Shown here: piece by piece, positions 63,085 to 64,000 of the stretch
Layout of the letters: each line of letters starts with the position of its first letter
Position numbering within the stretch: position 1 is the stretch's first letter
Assembly: GCF_042100115.1 (NCBI RefSeq)
Contig: NC_091280.1
Location: forward strand, 1,674,001 to 1,738,000
DNA length: 64,000 bases
Source of the DNA: Alternaria dauci
Lineage: Eukaryota; Ascomycota; Dothideomycetes; Pleosporales; Pleosporaceae
Direction of reading: 5' to 3'
Notes under the pieces: generated by a model
What the model saw: only the letters and a program-made list of their open reading frames with translations
The model's database searches: none
Told to the model about the DNA's origin: nothing
Program-made: the position numbers and the translations under genes

Positions 63085-64000
63085 ATGCAGGAACAAGTAC
63101 GCGCGACAATGGCTTCTCTGACCAAGGGAAGCATCCCGGATCCTACTGCAGACCTTCACTGGTCTGACTTCAAGGGACCAATTCACGAAATCTTCGCAGC
63201 CAATGCTCGCAAGCACCCAGAGCGGCCATGTGTGGTTGAAACCGCCACCAGCAAGACATCAGAGCGCGGCTTCACATACAAGCACATTTTCGAGGCTACC
63301 GCAGTTCTAGCCCACCATCTTGTGCAAAATGGCGTGCAGAGAGGGGAAGTGGTCATGATCTTTGCCCATCGAGGTGTGGATCTTGTCGTAGCCATCATGG
63401 CTGTCCTGGCGGCAGGCGCGACCTTCTCAGTACTAGACCCACTGTAAGTCTAACTGAACACATCCCCATCTGCCTACTGACGTCGTCTAGATACCCCCCA
63501 GACCGCCAGTGCATCTACCTCGAAGTCTCCCAGCCACGCGCCCTCGTAGTAATTGACAAGGCCACGCGCGAAGCCGGTCCCCTTTCAGACCAAGTCAGGA
63601 ATTACGTCAAGGACAACCTACAACTCCGGACCGAAATCCCTGCACTCGAGCTCAAAGACGACGGAACCCTTGTCGGAGGCTCAAAGGATGGAAAGGATGT
63701 GCTGGAGGAGCAGCAGAAGCTCAAGGCCGAGCTCCCGGGCGTGCTGGTCGGTCCAGACTCAACACCCACACTTTCATTCACATCAGGATCAGAGGGAAAG
63801 CCCAAGGGTGTCAAGGGCCGTCACTTTTCGCTCACACACTACTTTCCATGGATGGCCGAGACATTTGGGCTGTCTGAAAACGACAAGTTCACTATGCTTT
63901 CCGGCATCGCCCACGACCCAATCCAGCGAGACATCTTCACTCCACTCTTCCTTGGCGCACAACTACTCGTGCCTAGCAAGGAAGACATCCAACATGAGAA
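63085..64000 (+). CDS. LYS2: L-aminoadipate-semialdehyde dehydrogenase/alpha-aminoadipate reductase, 5' part
   Basis: N-terminal part of alpha-aminoadipate reductase, the NRPS-like (adenylation-thiolation-reductase) enzyme of fungal lysine synthesis that reduces alpha-aminoadipate to its semialdehyde. The window ends inside the adenylation domain, so thiolation and reductase domains and the stop lie outside. Exon 1 63085-63443, intron 63444-63490, exon 2 from 63491. Seen: [20 protein letters not shown], the A2-like [19 protein letters not shown], the A3 core [20 protein letters not shown] and the Lys2-typical [20 protein letters not shown] then [14 protein letters not shown]. The RHFSL and [10 protein letters not shown] segments separate Lys2 from ordinary NRPS adenylation domains. 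Start is either ATG 63085 or 63109; the first is used. It needs a phosphopantetheinyl transferase not in this window. Confidence 0.95.

Noticed and set aside
63085..64000. NRPS adenylation domain suggesting a secondary-metabolite cluster
   Set aside because: The RHFSL and [10 protein letters not shown] segments identify LYS2, a primary-metabolism enzyme; no other cluster genes are adjacent.

Overview
This 64-kb window is nuclear DNA from a filamentous ascomycete (Pezizomycotina). The class is probably Dothideomycetes/Pleosporales, but that is an inference from overall gene flavour and was not tested. The evidence for a filamentous ascomycete is short introns (about 45-120 nt, GTAAGT-like donors, CTAAC/CTGAC branch sites, YAG acceptors), monocistronic genes on both strands, and families typical of these fungi: Dicer-like 2, CFEM/Pth11-type receptor, AA9 LPMO with CBM1, BBE-type flavoprotein, LtrA-like membrane protein. 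Gene ends below are coding spans. Introns were placed by eye using splice signals plus restored family motifs, and in every multi-exon model the summed exon length is divisible by three.

Layout. 1-1.7 kb: no gene seen. 1.7-9.3 kb: DCL2 (minus), proteasome alpha2 (minus), and divergently a RING-CH membrane E3 ligase (plus). 10-13 kb: large GAS2/GAR-domain protein (minus). 14-17.3 kb: secreted M28 peptidase (plus) and an O-methyltransferase (minus). 17.7-25.8 kb: unknown 675-residue protein, LtrA-like membrane protein and MFS transporter (all minus). 27.2-28.1 kb: secreted DJ-1/PfpI protein (plus). 29-41 kb: a run of mostly minus-strand housekeeping genes: Snu66/SART1, a mitoribosomal L51/S25/CI-B8 protein, a thioredoxin-fold membrane protein, an RS/RD-rich protein, a tautomerase and PGA2, then MHF1/CENP-S (plus). 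41.5-50.2 kb (plus): small membrane protein, AA9 LPMO, TBC RabGAP, Rmt2. 50.5-52.3 kb: RBR E3 ligase with an RRM-like tail (minus). 53.3-60.1 kb looks more accessory: bicovalent-type BBE oxidase, CFEM-GPCR, long gene-poor DNA and a decayed carboxylesterase. 60.6-62.5 kb: glycosyltransferase-like type II membrane protein (minus). 63.1 kb to the end: 5' part of LYS2 (plus), cut by the window edge.

How the genes relate. There are no operons and no convincing secondary-metabolite cluster (no PKS, NRPS, terpene cyclase or cluster-type transcription factor; the adenylation domain at the right edge is LYS2). Functional themes are RNA silencing (DCL2), splicing (Snu66), ubiquitin/proteasome (two E3 ligases and alpha2), secretion/trafficking (PGA2, TBC, CFEM receptor) and secreted degradative enzymes (M28 peptidase, AA9 LPMO, BBE oxidase). 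The most notable observations are a GC-AG intron in the mitoribosomal gene, a thioredoxin-fold protein with CxxxC in place of CxxC, an RBR ligase with an RRM-like C-terminus, a glycosyltransferase-like protein lacking the expected DxD, and the carboxylesterase relic.
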